Positions 1-8,995 of a DNA stretch of 64,000 nucleotides are shown here, one piece after another. Where the stretch lies: assembly GCF_022179385.1 (NCBI RefSeq), contig NZ_BPQS01000023.1, positions 36,084-100,083 of the forward strand, given 5' to 3'. The position numbers were made by a program, and so were the translations under genes. The DNA is from Methylobacterium longum. GTDB taxonomy: Bacteria > Pseudomonadota > Alphaproteobacteria > Rhizobiales > Beijerinckiaceae. The notes below the pieces were generated by a model. It saw only the letters and a program-made list of their open reading frames with translations. It had not been told where the DNA came from and made no database searches. The stretch's first letter is position 1. Every line of letters begins with the position of its first letter.

Positions 1-1
1 G

Positions 2-226
2 ACCGCCTTGGTCGAGGCCGGACTGGCGGACCGCGCGGCCGCGCCGCCGAACCTGGTCGAGCGCCTACGGCACCTGGAGCGGGCTGCCGTGGCCGCCGGC
101 GGAGACCGGCAGGTGCTTCAGGTCATCGCGTCGGGGCGGCGCCTGCTCGGCGAACCCGATGCGGTGGAGAGGCCCGTCGGATCATCGCCGTCCGCGCATG
201 GGCGAGGACGTCCCGAACCGCGATGA
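2..226 (+). CDS. C-terminal end of an unidentified protein (partial)
   Basis: An open frame enters from the left edge and stops at TGA 224-226, giving about 74 residues. The first two thirds look like an alpha-helical, Ala/Arg/Leu-rich protein with acceptable codon use. The last 20 residues are low-complexity (Ser, Pro, Arg, Gly). I do not recognise a domain. It lies 91 bp before the kinase gene on the same strand. The call rests only on an uninterrupted frame at the edge, so it could be spurious. Confidence 0.35.
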   Translation, partial: TALVEAGLADRAAAPPNLVERLRHLERAAVAAGGDRQVLQVIASGRRLLGEPDAVERPVGSSPSAHGRGRPEPR

Positions 227-317
227 CCTCGGCCATCCGGCTCGAAAGGCGGTAGAAGCGGGCCGACATCGCCGATGGGCGCGTCCGGCCTGGACGCGTC
301 CCCACGAGTGCCCGCAC

Positions 318-2384
318 ATGACAACTCGAAACGAGGGCGTCGCCGGTGACCGGCCCCGGCTGAGCCGAGGCAACCGCCGCACCTTCGCGGCCCTGGCCTT
401 CGCGGCGGCCATCCCGGTGCTGCTGCTCAGCGGCTGGGTCGCCACGCTCATGGCGCAGCAGCAGCGCGATCTGGTCCGCAACGCCGCGGTCACCAGCGCC
501 GCCCGCGTGGCCGAGCGCGTCGCCTCCGACATCGCGGCGCAGGTGGCGGTCCTCGAGGCCGAGGCGGCCTCGGCCACCCTCGACAAGCCGGACCTCGCCG
601 CCTTCTACGCCGAGGCCGATCGCCTCCGGCAGGCGCACCCGCTCTGGGCGACGGTCGAACTGGCTGATCCCGACGGCGCTCAGGTCGTCAATCTGCTCCG
701 CTCGCTCGACGAGGAACTCGGTCCCACCGCCGACCGCAGGAGCTTCGACGCCGTCGTGCGGACGCAGCGTCCCGTGATCGGCGGCATCGGCCCGGTCGGG
801 CCGATCTCGGGCCAGCGTCTCGTCGCCCTGCGCGTCCCGGTCATCCGGGCGGGCAAGCTCCGCTACGTCCTCTCTGTCCGGCTCGCCACCAACGCGGTCA
901 GCTCGATCCTGCGCGACGCCGGGGCGCCCGAAGGCTGGGTCGGGACCATCGTCGACGCGGACGGCAATACCATCGCCCGCACCCGCGCCGAGACGGAAGA
1001 ACTCGGTCACCCGGCGAACCCGGCCCTGCAGGCGGCCGTCCGGCGGGCGCCGCAGGGCTTCTACACCGGCCCGACCCTGGAAGGGGCGAACGTGGAGGTC
1101 GTCTACCGCACCCTCCAGCACACCGGCGGCTGGTCGGTCCATTTCGGCATGCCGGTGGCCACCCTGAACGCGCCGGTCTCCCGCTCCTACCTCGTCCTGG
1201 CCGGCGGCAGCCTCGTCAGCATCGGCCTGGGCCTGGCCCTGGTCGGGCTGGTCGGCCGGGACATGGCCCAGCGTCGGGCCGGCGAGCAGGCACGGTTCGC
1301 GCTCGCGCTGCGGTCGAGCGAGGAGCAGGGCGCGGTCGCCGTCGAGGCGGCGGAGCTCGGGACGTTGCGGTGGGATACCGGCCGGGAGACCGTGACGGCG
1401 TCCGGGCGCGCGGCCGAACTGCTCGGTTGGCGCGTCGCGGTCGCGCAGGGGGAAGCCGCGGCTGCCGCCCGCGAGGCCCTGGCCGCGGTCCATGCCGACG
1501 ACCGCGTCCGGCTCGACGAAGCGGTGCGACGGGGCGCGGCCGACGGAACGCCGCTCGACGTGGAGTTCCGCATCGCCGATCCAGCCAGCGAGCCGCGCTG
1601 GGTGCGCCTGACCGGCCGGGTGCCCCACCTCCACAAGGAGGTCGCCGGGCTCGTCTACGGCGTCGTCTCCGACATCGAGCCGCGCAAGCGCGCGGAGGCG
1701 GAGCGCCTCGACCTGCTCCGCCGCCTCGGCCATGCGCAGGAGAACGAGCAGCGCCGGATCGCCCGCGAGCTGCACGATCAAGTCGGCCAGACGGTCACGG
1801 GCCTGTCCCTCGGTCTCAAGGGCCTGGAAAGGCTGCTCGAGGCCGAGGGCGTGTCGCCCGAGGCCGGCCGGCAGGTTCAGTGGCTGCAGAGGCTCGCCGG
1901 CGAGGTCGGCCGCGACATCCACCGCGCCGCCGTCGACCTGCGCCCGACCGCCCTCGACGACCTCGGGCTGGCCGAGTCCCTCGCCACCCTGCTCCGCGAC
2001 TGGGGGCACCGCCACGGCGTCCGCCCGGACCTGGAATTCACGGGCGAAGGGGCCCGCCTGCCGCCCGCCGTCGAGAGCGCGGTCTACCGGATCGTGCAGG
2101 AGGCGCTCACCAACGTCCTCAAGCACGCGCAGGCCGCCACGGTGAGCGTCTCGGTCGAGCAGCGCTCCGACGAGGTCCGGGTCATCATCGAGGACGACGG
2201 CGTCGGCTTCGACCCCGAGGCCACCACGCACCCGTCCCCGGGCGGCGCCTCCGCCAAGCCGAGACTCGGCCTCTCCGGCATCCGCGAGCGCCTCTCGCTT
2301 CTGGACGGCTCGCTGACGCTGGAGGCGTCCTCGGGCGTCGGCACGACGTTGTTCGTTCACATCCCCCTCCCGCAGGCGGCCTGA
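318..2384 (+). CDS. Membrane sensor histidine kinase, NarX/HPK7 (HisKA_3) type
   Basis: Predicted sensor of a two-component pair, 688 residues from the ATG at 318; this start puts the first membrane helix near the N-terminus. Residues about 22-44 form a membrane helix, about 50-285 an extracytoplasmic sensor region with a dCACHE-like look, and about 290-312 a second helix. A PAS-like region follows (about 330-450). The HisKA_3 dimerisation box RRIARELHDQVGQ carries the phospho-acceptor His486. The C-terminal HATPase_c domain shows an N-box (YRIVQEALTNVLKHA), DDGVGF and GLSGIRERL. The response regulator starts 19 bp after the stop, so the two are almost certainly cotranscribed and cognate. The ligand cannot be told from sequence. 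Confidence 0.93.
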   Translation: MTTRNEGVAGDRPRLSRGNRRTFAALAFAAAIPVLLLSGWVATLMAQQQRDLVRNAAVTSAARVAERVASDIAAQVAVLEAEAASATLDKPDLAAFYAEADRLRQAHPLWATVELADPDGAQVVNLLRSLDEELGPTADRRSFDAVVRTQRPVIGGIGPVGPISGQRLVALRVPVIRAGKLRYVLSVRLATNAVSSILRDAGAPEGWVGTIVDADGNTIARTRAETEELGHPANPALQAAVRRAPQGFYTGPTLEGANVEVVYRTLQHTGGWSVHFGMPVATLNAPVSRSYLVLAGGSLVSIGLGLALVGLVGRDMAQRRAGEQARFALALRSSEEQGAVAVEAAELGTLRWDTGRETVTASGRAAELLGWRVAVAQGEAAAAAREALAAVHADDRVRLDEAVRRGAADGTPLDVEFRIADPASEPRWVRLTGRVPHLHKEVAGLVYGVVSDIEPRKRAEAERLDLLRRLGHAQENEQRRIARELHDQVGQTVTGLSLGLKGLERLLEAEGVSPEAGRQVQWLQRLAGEVGRDIHRAAVDLRPTALDDLGLAESLATLLRDWGHRHGVRPDLEFTGEGARLPPAVESAVYRIVQEALTNVLKHAQAATVSVSVEQRSDEVRVIIEDDGVGFDPEATTHPSPGGASAKPRLGLSGIRERLSLLDGSLTLEASSGVGTTLFVHIPLPQAA

Positions 2385-2403
2385 CGCCCGAGGAGCCAGC
2401 ACC

Positions 2404-3066
2404 ATGGACCGTATCCGCGTCGTCCTGGCCGACGACCATCCCATCGTCCTCGCGGGCATCCGGACGCTGCTCAACGCCGACCCGGAGGTCGAACTCGTGG
2501 GCGAGGCCACCAACGGCGGCGAGGCGCTGCCGCTGATCCGCACGCTCGCCCCGCAGGTCGCCGTCGTCGACGTCTCGATGCCCGGCCTCAGCGGCCTCGA
2601 ACTCACGGAGCGGGTCGCCGGCGAATGCCCGGGGACTCGGGTGCTGGTCCTGACGGTCCACGAGGACGCGGCCTACGTCCAGCCGCTGATGAAGGCCGGC
2701 GCACGGGGCTATCTTCTCAAGCGCTCGGCGGCGGAGGACCTCCTGCGCGCGGTCCACGCGGTCGCGGCGGGCGGGATCTATCTCGATCCGTCCATCGCCG
2801 GCCACGTCATGGCGGGCCCGTCCGCGGCGGCGCGTTCGCCCGCCGCCGCGGACGGGGAGATTCTCAGCCCGCGCGAGACGGAGACCCTGCGGCTGATCGC
2901 GCAGGGCTTCAGCAACAAGGAGATCGCGCGCCGCATCGACGTGAGCGTGAAGTCCGTCGAGACCTACAAGGCGCGCGCCGCCGAGAAGCTCGGGCTGCGG
3001 ACCCGGGCCGAGATCATCCGCTACGGGGCCGCACATGGCTGGCTGGACGCCCTGACCCTGCGCTGA
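2404..3066 (+). CDS. NarL/FixJ-family response regulator (REC plus LuxR helix-turn-helix)
   Basis: A 220-residue transcription factor and likely target of the kinase just upstream. The receiver domain (about 5-120) has the acidic pair in LADDHP, the phosphorylation site Asp56 in VVDVSMPGLSG and the switch Lys in YLLKRSAAEDLL. A LuxR-type DNA-binding domain occupies about 150-212: LSPRETETLRLIAQGFSNKEIARRIDVSVKSVETYKARAAEKLGL. Length and order are normal for the family. No recognisable operator is visible upstream of either gene, so targets are unknown. Confidence 0.95.
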   Translation: MDRIRVVLADDHPIVLAGIRTLLNADPEVELVGEATNGGEALPLIRTLAPQVAVVDVSMPGLSGLELTERVAGECPGTRVLVLTVHEDAAYVQPLMKAGARGYLLKRSAAEDLLRAVHAVAAGGIYLDPSIAGHVMAGPSAAARSPAAADGEILSPRETETLRLIAQGFSNKEIARRIDVSVKSVETYKARAAEKLGLRTRAEIIRYGAAHGWLDALTLR

Positions 3067-3146
3067 CCCGTCCGGTCGGCCAGGCTGTCCGGCGCGGCTC
3101 CGACCTGTTCGGTGACCGGAGCCGGCCCGGAAGGCGGGGGCACCGC

Positions 3147-4398
3147 CTAGCGCGCGCGAAGGGTCCACCGCGCCACGAGGCCGAGGGTCGAGCCCTGCAC
3201 GATGATGGTGAACAGCACCACCGCATAGGTCGCCGCCAGGATTGCGGGCTTGGCCTCGCTCTCCGGCATCGAGAGGGCCAGCGCCACCGAGATGCCGCCG
3301 CGCACGCCCGCCCAGGTCAGGAACGGCACGTTGCCGAGCGAGAGGTTGCCGCCCCAGCGAAACAGCAGCACCGGCGTCGAGACCGCGACGAGGCGCGCGA
3401 CGAGCACGATCGGGACGGCGCAGGCGGCCAGCGCCAAGCCGGAGACCTGGAAGCGCAGGACGAGCACCTCCAGGCCGATCAGGAGGAACAGGACCGAGTT
3501 CAGAACCTCGTCGACGAGCGTCCAGAGCGCCGAGACGTATCTCCGGGTGGTGTCGCTCATCGCGTAGCGCGGCGCGCGCTCGCCGATGAGCAGACCCGCC
3601 GCCACCACGGCCAGGGGGCCGCTCGTTCCGAGCTTCTGGGCGAGCGCGTAGGTCCCGGTGACGAGGGCCAGGGTGATCAGCACCTCCACGGGGAAGTCGT
3701 CGATCGCCTTCATCGCCAGGTAGGCGATGTAGCCGGTGACGATGCCGAGAGCCACGCCGCCCCCGGCCTCGTGAAGGAGAAGCGTCGCCACACCGCCGAC
3801 GCTCGTCGTCCCGCCGCCCGATCCCGCCGCGTAGGCGAGCAGGACTGTGAACAGCACGATGCCGACGCCGTCGTTGAACAGCGCCTCCCCCTGCATCTCG
3901 ATCTCGAGAGCCTCCGGGACCTCCACGTTCTTCAGGGTGGCCAGTACCGCGACCGGGTCGGTCGGGCTGATCAGCGCGCCGAACACCAGCGCCCAGGCCA
4001 GCGGCACCGGGCTGCCGAGCGCCTGCGCGGCCGCCCAGAACGCCGCACCGACCACGGCGGTCGACACGAGAGTCCCCAGCAGCGCGAGGGTGGCGACCGC
4101 GAAGGCCCGCGCGCAGAGCGCCGAGGTCGAGGTTCAGGGCCCCGGCGAACAGCAGGAAGGCCAGCATGCCGTTCATCACCACGCCGGTGAAATCGACCTG
4201 ATCGAGGACGCGGGTGAGGTCCTCGTAGAGGTGCTGCTGCGGGAAGGCGACGTCGGCGAGCACCAGCGCGAGCGAGGCGAGGAGCCCCATCACGAGCAGG
4301 CCGATGCTGTGCGGCATGCGCAGGAAGCGGCGGTTCAACCAGCCGAACAGGGCCGAGAGGGTCAGCAGCAGCGCGGCGAGGTCGAAGATCGAGATCAA
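3147..4398 (-). pseudogene. CPA1-family Na+/H+ antiporter (NhaP-like), frameshifted
   Basis: Reads as a monovalent cation/proton antiporter, but in two frames. The N-terminal part starts at TTG 4398 with a GGAAGGA Shine-Dalgarno sequence about 5 nt upstream and encodes four hydrophobic segments up to FAGALNLDLGALRA. The rest, in another frame, continues from AFAVATLALLGTLVSTAVV through the family motifs ISPTDPVAVL and EALFNDGVGIVLF to the stop at 3147. Together they make a normal-length transporter of about 415 residues. The break is at CGCGCGC (4108-4114), where loss of one CG unit fits the change of frame. It may be a real inactivating indel, a slippage site or a sequencing error. No other lesion is seen, so any damage is recent. 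Confidence 0.85.
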
Positions 4399-4533
4399 AC
4401 GGAATCCTTCCCGCTCGCGGCCACCCGGACCACGCCGAAACGGGCCGGATGGGCGGCCGCATCCGTTCCCCAACGATCGGAACGACCCTTCGTGCCGGTT
4501 GTCCCCGCCCTCGGGAGCTGTCAGGCCGCAACG

Positions 4534-5829
4534 ATGAGCGCGCGCGTCAAAGCTTGGCTTGAGATCCTCGGCGACCTGTTCTGGCTCCGCCCGGCCCTGG
4601 TCGTCCTCGGCTGCATCCTGCTGGCCCAGTTCGGGGTCTGGCTGGAGACGGCCCACGTCGCCGGCTACGACGCGTCCTCGCCCGACACGAACTGGGGTTA
4701 TTCCGGCGGCGCCGAGGGGGCGCGGGCGCTCCTCAGCGCCGTCGCATCCTCCAACATCGGCGTTGCCGGCACGACCTTCTCGATCACCATCGCGGCGCTC
4801 ACCCTGGCATCCGGCCAGATGGGCCCGCGGCTCCTGCGCAACTTCATCCGCGACGCCCGCAACCAGACGGTGCTGGGCATCTTTCTCGGGACCTTCGCGT
4901 ATGCCCTGATGGTCCTGCGGACGGTGCGGACGGTGGACGAGGACCCGTTCGTCCCGCACCTCGCCATCACCGGAGCCCTGGTCCTGGCGCTGGTGGCGGT
5001 CGGCACCCTGGTCTGGTTCGTCCACCACATCGCCACGAGCATCAACATCGAGACCGTGGTCGATGCCGTCCAGCGCGACCTGTGCGAGGCCATCGCGGCC
5101 CATACGCGCGACGAGCCGGGGGTCGCCCAAACCGATCCGGCTCCGACCGGACGCGCCGTCGCTGCGACCGGCGGCGGCTACGTGCAGGCCATGGACACCG
5201 GCGTGCTGGCCGACTGGGCCCACGAGAACCGGGCCAGGGTCACCCTGCGGGTCCGGCCCGGCGACTACGTGCCGAGCGGCTTTCCCATCGCGTTCCTATC
5301 CCCGCAGACCGAGGGCGCCGAGGCCGCCATCCTGGGGGCGGTGACGCTGGGGTATCGCCCCGCCGCGCTTCAGGATCCGGAATTCTCGATTCGCCAACTG
5401 GTCGAGATCGCGGTCCGGGCTCTCTCGCCCGGCATCAACGACCCGTTCACGGCCGGCAGCGTCGTCGACCATCTCGGCGATGCCCTGTGCCGGATCGCTC
5501 CACGCCATCTGCAGACCGGCGTGGTGCTGCGCGCGGGCCACCCCGTGCTGGTCCATCCCGTGACGGACTACGACGGGCTGTGCGATGCCATGTTCCACAT
5601 GATCCGCCAGAACGCCGCCGGCTCGGTCCACGTGCTCGGCCGGATGCTCGACGTGCTCGCCCGCGTCGCGGAGGTCGAGACCCGGACGGATCGAACGGCC
5701 GAACTCGCCCGGCATGCGGATCTCGTCATCGCCGCCGCCCGGCGCGACGTGGCGGATCCGTCCGACCTCGGCGACCTGGAAGACCGCCACCGCCATTTCC
5801 GCGCGACCGCCCGGGTCGCCGCCGCCTGA
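4534..5829 (+). CDS. DUF2254-family membrane protein
   Basis: A 431-residue integral membrane protein starting at ATG 4534. Four hydrophobic segments occupy the first 180 residues (starting FWLRPALVVLGCILLAQF). A soluble C-terminal half carries the block GYRPAALQDPEFSIRQLVEIAVRALSPGINDPFTA (written here as the family signature; about residues 275-310). That block identifies DUF2254, whose function is not established. The gene is divergent from the broken antiporter and converges on the K+ channel gene, 11 bp away. Placement among ion transporters suggests a role in ion or osmotic homeostasis, which is inference only. Confidence 0.88.
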   Translation: MSARVKAWLEILGDLFWLRPALVVLGCILLAQFGVWLETAHVAGYDASSPDTNWGYSGGAEGARALLSAVASSNIGVAGTTFSITIAALTLASGQMGPRLLRNFIRDARNQTVLGIFLGTFAYALMVLRTVRTVDEDPFVPHLAITGALVLALVAVGTLVWFVHHIATSINIETVVDAVQRDLCEAIAAHTRDEPGVAQTDPAPTGRAVAATGGGYVQAMDTGVLADWAHENRARVTLRVRPGDYVPSGFPIAFLSPQTEGAEAAILGAVTLGYRPAALQDPEFSIRQLVEIAVRALSPGINDPFTAGSVVDHLGDALCRIAPRHLQTGVVLRAGHPVLVHPVTDYDGLCDAMFHMIRQNAAGSVHVLGRMLDVLARVAEVETRTDRTAELARHADLVIAAARRDVADPSDLGDLEDRHRHFRATARVAAA

Positions 5830-5840
5830 CGCGTCGGCCG

Positions 5841-6611
5841 TCAGTACGCGCCCTCGTCGGGGATGTTCAGGAGGTTGCCGCACGCCTTGCAGTGCACCGC
5901 GTCCGGCTCGTGGCGCTGCAGCCCGCAGGCGTCGCAGGGGAAGCGCACCTTGTAGGGGCGGAACACCACCTGCGCGAGGCGGAAGAACAGCGTCACCCCG
6001 CAGATCATCACGAACACCGACAGCAGGCGGCCCGTCGGCCCCGGCAGCGTGATGTCGCCGTAGCCGGTCGTCGTCAGCGACGTGACCGTGAAGTACAGGG
6101 CGTCGACCGGCGTCTGGATCGCCGGGTTGGAGCCGTGCTGCGTGGCGTAGACGATGCCGGTCATCGTGAACACGAACACCACGAGGTTGGTCGCGGCCAG
6201 GATCGCGTCCTCGTTGCGGCGGAACAGCTCGCTGTCCTGCCGCAGCCGCTCCAGCAGATGGTAGGTGCGCAGGAGGCGCAGCGTGCGCAGGATCCGCAGG
6301 AACCCGACGCCCTCGACGAGCACGGGGGCGAGGAACGAGGCGACGGCCACGAGGTCCGTCCAGGTGCTCAGGTGCCGGAACTCGCGCAGCGGCGCGCGAC
6401 TGATGCTGAGGCGGGCGGCGAAGTCGAGGAGGACGCACAGGCCAAGCGCCAGGTCGCAGGCGACGATCCAGGCCATCAGCGGCAGGAACGAGGTGACGAT
6501 CACGAAGGCGACCGTCGCCACGTCGAACACGAGCAGGGCGTAGCGGAAGCGGTGGGCGCGCGGCGTGTCCCCCTCGTAGAACTCGCGCAGCGTCGCTGTC
6601 AGCGTCGTCAT
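5841..6611 (-). CDS. Voltage-sensor-type potassium channel with C-terminal zinc ribbon
   Basis: A 256-residue six-helix K+ channel. Hydrophobic segments S1-S3 lie in about 24-100. An Arg-rich S4 (FLRILRTLRLLRTYHLLERLR, about 104-124) has positive charges at every third position. The pore helix leads into the selectivity filter TTGYGD at 181-186, followed by S6. Unusually, the cytoplasmic tail after S6 is a short Cys4 ribbon: C226-x2-C229 and C241-x2-C244, in place of a cyclic-nucleotide or RCK domain. The filter predicts K+ selectivity and the Cys pairs predict Zn2+ or Fe2+ binding. It is probably cotranscribed with, or downstream of, the small membrane peptide at 6639-6767. Confidence 0.92.
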   Translation of the reverse strand: MTTLTATLREFYEGDTPRAHRFRYALLVFDVATVAFVIVTSFLPLMAWIVACDLALGLCVLLDFAARLSISRAPLREFRHLSTWTDLVAVASFLAPVLVEGVGFLRILRTLRLLRTYHLLERLRQDSELFRRNEDAILAATNLVVFVFTMTGIVYATQHGSNPAIQTPVDALYFTVTSLTTTGYGDITLPGPTGRLLSVFVMICGVTLFFRLAQVVFRPYKVRFPCDACGLQRHEPDAVHCKACGNLLNIPDEGAY

Positions 6612-6638
6612 CGGTCGTCAGTCCATTCGGGGCGGAGC

Positions 6639-6767
6639 TCAGGAGCCCTGCGTCAGCACGGGCCCGCCCACGGTACCCTCGGCATCGCCCGTCAACCACG
6701 ACAGCAGCAGCAGGATCATCGCTGCGAGCAGCAGGACGCCGGTAAGGGCGAGGACGAGATCGGACAA
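6639..6767 (-). CDS. Small single-pass membrane peptide, 42 residues
   Basis: A short frame in the gap between the K+ channel and nhaA. TTG 6767 is preceded by GAAGG about 4 nt upstream. The product is one long hydrophobic helix (DLVLALTGVLLLAAMILLLL, residues about 3-22), then SWLTGDAEG and a short polar tail ending TQGS. Its stop lies 27 bp before the channel start, on the same strand. The composition is typical of small membrane accessory peptides. No family is recognised. The TTG start and small size make this tentative. Confidence 0.45.
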   Translation of the reverse strand: MSDLVLALTGVLLLAAMILLLLSWLTGDAEGTVGGPVLTQGS

Positions 6768-6887
6768 GCGACCTTCGAGGGCGCCGGGACGACGCCTGGG
6801 AACTTGACGGCGCAGAGGGCTTCACCTGGTTGGGGGGCGACGGTGGAGGCGGCCGTGCCCCGGGGCGCGGCGACGGCCGGCCTCGGC

Positions 6888-8084
6888 TCAGCGGTGGGCC
6901 GGACTCTGCGGAGCGAGCCGCAGCACCAGCGCCCCGGCGGCCATGCAGGCGAGCGAGCCGAAGAGCACGCCGACCTTGGTCTCGGCCTCCAGATCCGGCC
7001 GGTGGGCGAAGGCCAGCAGGCCGATGAACAGGCTCATCGTGAAGCCGACCCCGCACAGGATGGCGACGCCGTAGACCTGCGCCCACGTCGCACCGCTCGG
7101 CCGCTGCGCCCAGCCGAGGCGCACGGTCGCGAGCACGAAGCCGAACACGCCGAGCTGCTGGCCGAGGAACAGGCCGAGCCCCACGCCCAGCGTCACCGGA
7201 TCGAGCAGGATCGCCGGCCTGAACCCGGCGAAGGACACGCCGGCATTGGCGAAGCCGAACACCGGCAGGATCAGGAACGCCGTCCAGGGGCTCACGGCAT
7301 GTTCGAGGATGTGCAGCGGTGAGGTCGGATCGTCCGGCCTGCCGACGCTCAGCCGGAGCGGCACCGCCAGGGCGAGCAGGACGCCCGCGATGGTGGCGTG
7401 CACGCCCGACAAGAGCGTGAACACCCAGAGCACCGCCCCGAGGGCGAGGTAGGGCCACAGGCGGCTGACGCCGGCCTTGTTGAGCCCGTACAGCGCCGCC
7501 AGGGTCACGGCCGCGCCGCCGAGCATCGGCAGCGACAGGTCTGCGGTGTAGAACACGGCGATGATGATCACCGCGCCGAGGTCGTCGATGATGGCGAGCG
7601 CCGTCAGGAACACCTTCAGCGACACCGGCACGCGCGAGCCGAGGAGCGCCAGCACGCCCAGCGCGAAGGCGATGTCGGTGGCGGCCGGGATGGCCCAGCC
7701 CCGCAGGGTCTCGGGCGAGTGGCGGTTGACGGCGGCGTAGACGAGGGCCGGCAGGATCATGCCGCCCAGCGCGGCCACGCCCGGCAGGATGCGGTCGGGC
7801 CAGGTGCGCAGGCGCCCGTCGAGCAGCTCGCGCTTGATCTCCAGGCCGACGAGCAGGAAGAACACGGCCATCAGGCCGTCGTTGATCCAGTGCAGGACCG
7901 AGAGCGGGCCGACATGGGCCTGAAGCGCGGCGAAATAGGTGTCGGCGAGCGGCGAGTTGGCGACGGCGAGCGCCAACGCAGCGCTGGCCATCAGGACGAG
8001 GCCGCCGCCGGCGCCGCTCGTGAGCAGGGCGCGCAGGGACGACAGGGGACGAGGGGGGCGGGAGGGCACGCGCACGGACTCCAT
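6888..8084 (-). CDS. nhaA: Na+/H+ antiporter NhaA
   Basis: Inner-membrane sodium/proton antiporter of the NhaA family, 398 residues from ATG 8084. The frame stays open upstream, but that stretch is Arg/Cys-rich and unlike NhaA. About twelve hydrophobic segments are visible. The ion-binding aspartates are present: D137 in AATDIAFALGVL (equivalent to E. coli D133) and the pair D167-D168 in LAIIDDLGAV (equivalent to D163-D164). FWINDGLMAVFF-like and GFTMSLFI blocks also match. The protein is complete, so it could take over from the frameshifted CPA1 antiporter 2.5 kb away. Confidence 0.95.
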   Translation of the reverse strand: MESVRVPSRPPRPLSSLRALLTSGAGGGLVLMASAALALAVANSPLADTYFAALQAHVGPLSVLHWINDGLMAVFFLLVGLEIKRELLDGRLRTWPDRILPGVAALGGMILPALVYAAVNRHSPETLRGWAIPAATDIAFALGVLALLGSRVPVSLKVFLTALAIIDDLGAVIIIAVFYTADLSLPMLGGAAVTLAALYGLNKAGVSRLWPYLALGAVLWVFTLLSGVHATIAGVLLALAVPLRLSVGRPDDPTSPLHILEHAVSPWTAFLILPVFGFANAGVSFAGFRPAILLDPVTLGVGLGLFLGQQLGVFGFVLATVRLGWAQRPSGATWAQVYGVAILCGVGFTMSLFIGLLAFAHRPDLEAETKVGVLFGSLACMAAGALVLRLAPQSPAHR

Positions 8085-8459
8085 GCCGCTGGCGGCCCGA
8101 CCAGCGCAGAGACCTGCCGATCCGACCGACCGGACCGCGCACCCGGGGGCGCTATCGCATCGTTCGGCCGCCCCGGCAACCGACACGCGCGCAGCCAAGG
8201 CCCGGAGCCTCGGGCGAGCTCAGGGCGATCGAGCGCCACGGGCACGCCCGCGCTGAGACCGTTCGGCCGCGGTCACCGCGTGGGCGGCCCGGCCTGCGCC
8301 CTTCGCGGGCGACCCGGGGCCGTTTCCGCGGGCGCTTCTCCGATGGCGTGACGGGGAGAACAACGTACCACTTGGAACGGTGCGGAAGCTGCGCCGTTCC
8401 TCGACTCCGGTCGCTGTCAACTCCGACCTCCGGCCGGCAACAACGAAGTGAGGACGCCC

Positions 8460-8735
8460 ATGAAGAAGTCTCTGTTCGCCGCCGCCATCCTGGCAACCCT
8501 GGGTGTCGCTTCCGTCGCTCCGGCATCCGCCGCTCCCGGCATGATCGGCGCGGTCGATGCCCCCGTCGCGGTCACCGAGGTCCGGATGGACGGCATGCAC
8601 GGTCATCGTGGCCATGGCCGCATGATGCGCCACCACCACATGCGCGGTCACATGATGCGTCATCACCGCGGACATCACATGATGCGCCACCATCGCGGTC
8701 ACATGATGGGACACCACCGCGGTCACCGCATGTGA
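8460..8735 (+). CDS. Exported His/Met-rich peptide, probably metal-binding
   Basis: A 91-residue protein from ATG 8460. The N-terminus is a clean signal peptide (MKKSLFAAAILATLGVASV...ASA, cleavage near residue 25). After a short linker, the last 45 residues are dominated by His, Met, Arg and Gly arranged as imperfect repeats of MMRHHRGH (four to five copies, about residues 55-90). Such repeats bind Cu, Ni or Zn in known periplasmic proteins; the metal here is not determined. No neighbour explains it. The internal repeats make expansion or contraction of the tail likely between strains. Confidence 0.75.
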   Translation: MKKSLFAAAILATLGVASVAPASAAPGMIGAVDAPVAVTEVRMDGMHGHRGHGRMMRHHHMRGHMMRHHRGHHMMRHHRGHMMGHHRGHRM

Positions 8736-8744
8736 TCGAAGATC

Positions 8745-8764
8745 CCCGGCCCGCGATGGCCGGG
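8745..8764 (+). terminator. GC hairpin after the His/Met-rich gene, possible terminator
   Basis: A perfect 7-bp stem CCCGGCC / GGCCGGG with a 6-nt loop lies 9 bp after the stop. It has no U-run, so if it terminates at all it would be a GC-only or Rho-assisted site. Weak call. Confidence 0.25.
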
Positions 8765-8878
8765 TGACGGCTCGGGAGGCCGGGAAGGATACGTCAGGCG
8801 TGTCCTTCCCGTCGTCCGTTCGGGATCCCGGGCGCCGACGAGCAGGCTGACGGGCCGGTAGCGCGGGCCGGAGAGTTC

Positions 8879-8908
8879 GTGCGGGCTGTCCGCGTGCGGG
8901 CCGTCCGC
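8879..8908. repeat. 15-bp tandem repeat, two copies
   Basis: GTGCGGGCTGTCCGC is followed directly by GTGCGGGCCGTCCGC (one mismatch), then a partial third copy. It sits in the 260-bp gap between the His/Met-rich gene and the DUF1850 gene. Apart from this repeat and the GC hairpin I see nothing in that gap. Confidence 0.6.
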
Positions 8909-8995
8909 GCGCGGTGCGACACGCGCTCTTCCGGTCCGCGATCGTGAGACGTCCGGCGAGGCCGCCGGACCCCAATGCGAAGACCGGGCTTCCGA

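Noticed and set aside
123..2606. 827-codon open frame on the minus strand opposite the histidine kinase gene
   Set aside because: It is antisense to a clear kinase and response regulator; its Arg/Asp/Gly-rich low-complexity product is the usual shadow of high-GC coding DNA.
2185..5223. 1012-codon minus-strand open frame
   Set aside because: Only the segment 4398 to about 4110 is coding (N-terminal part of the frameshifted antiporter); the rest is antisense to the DUF2254 and response-regulator genes.
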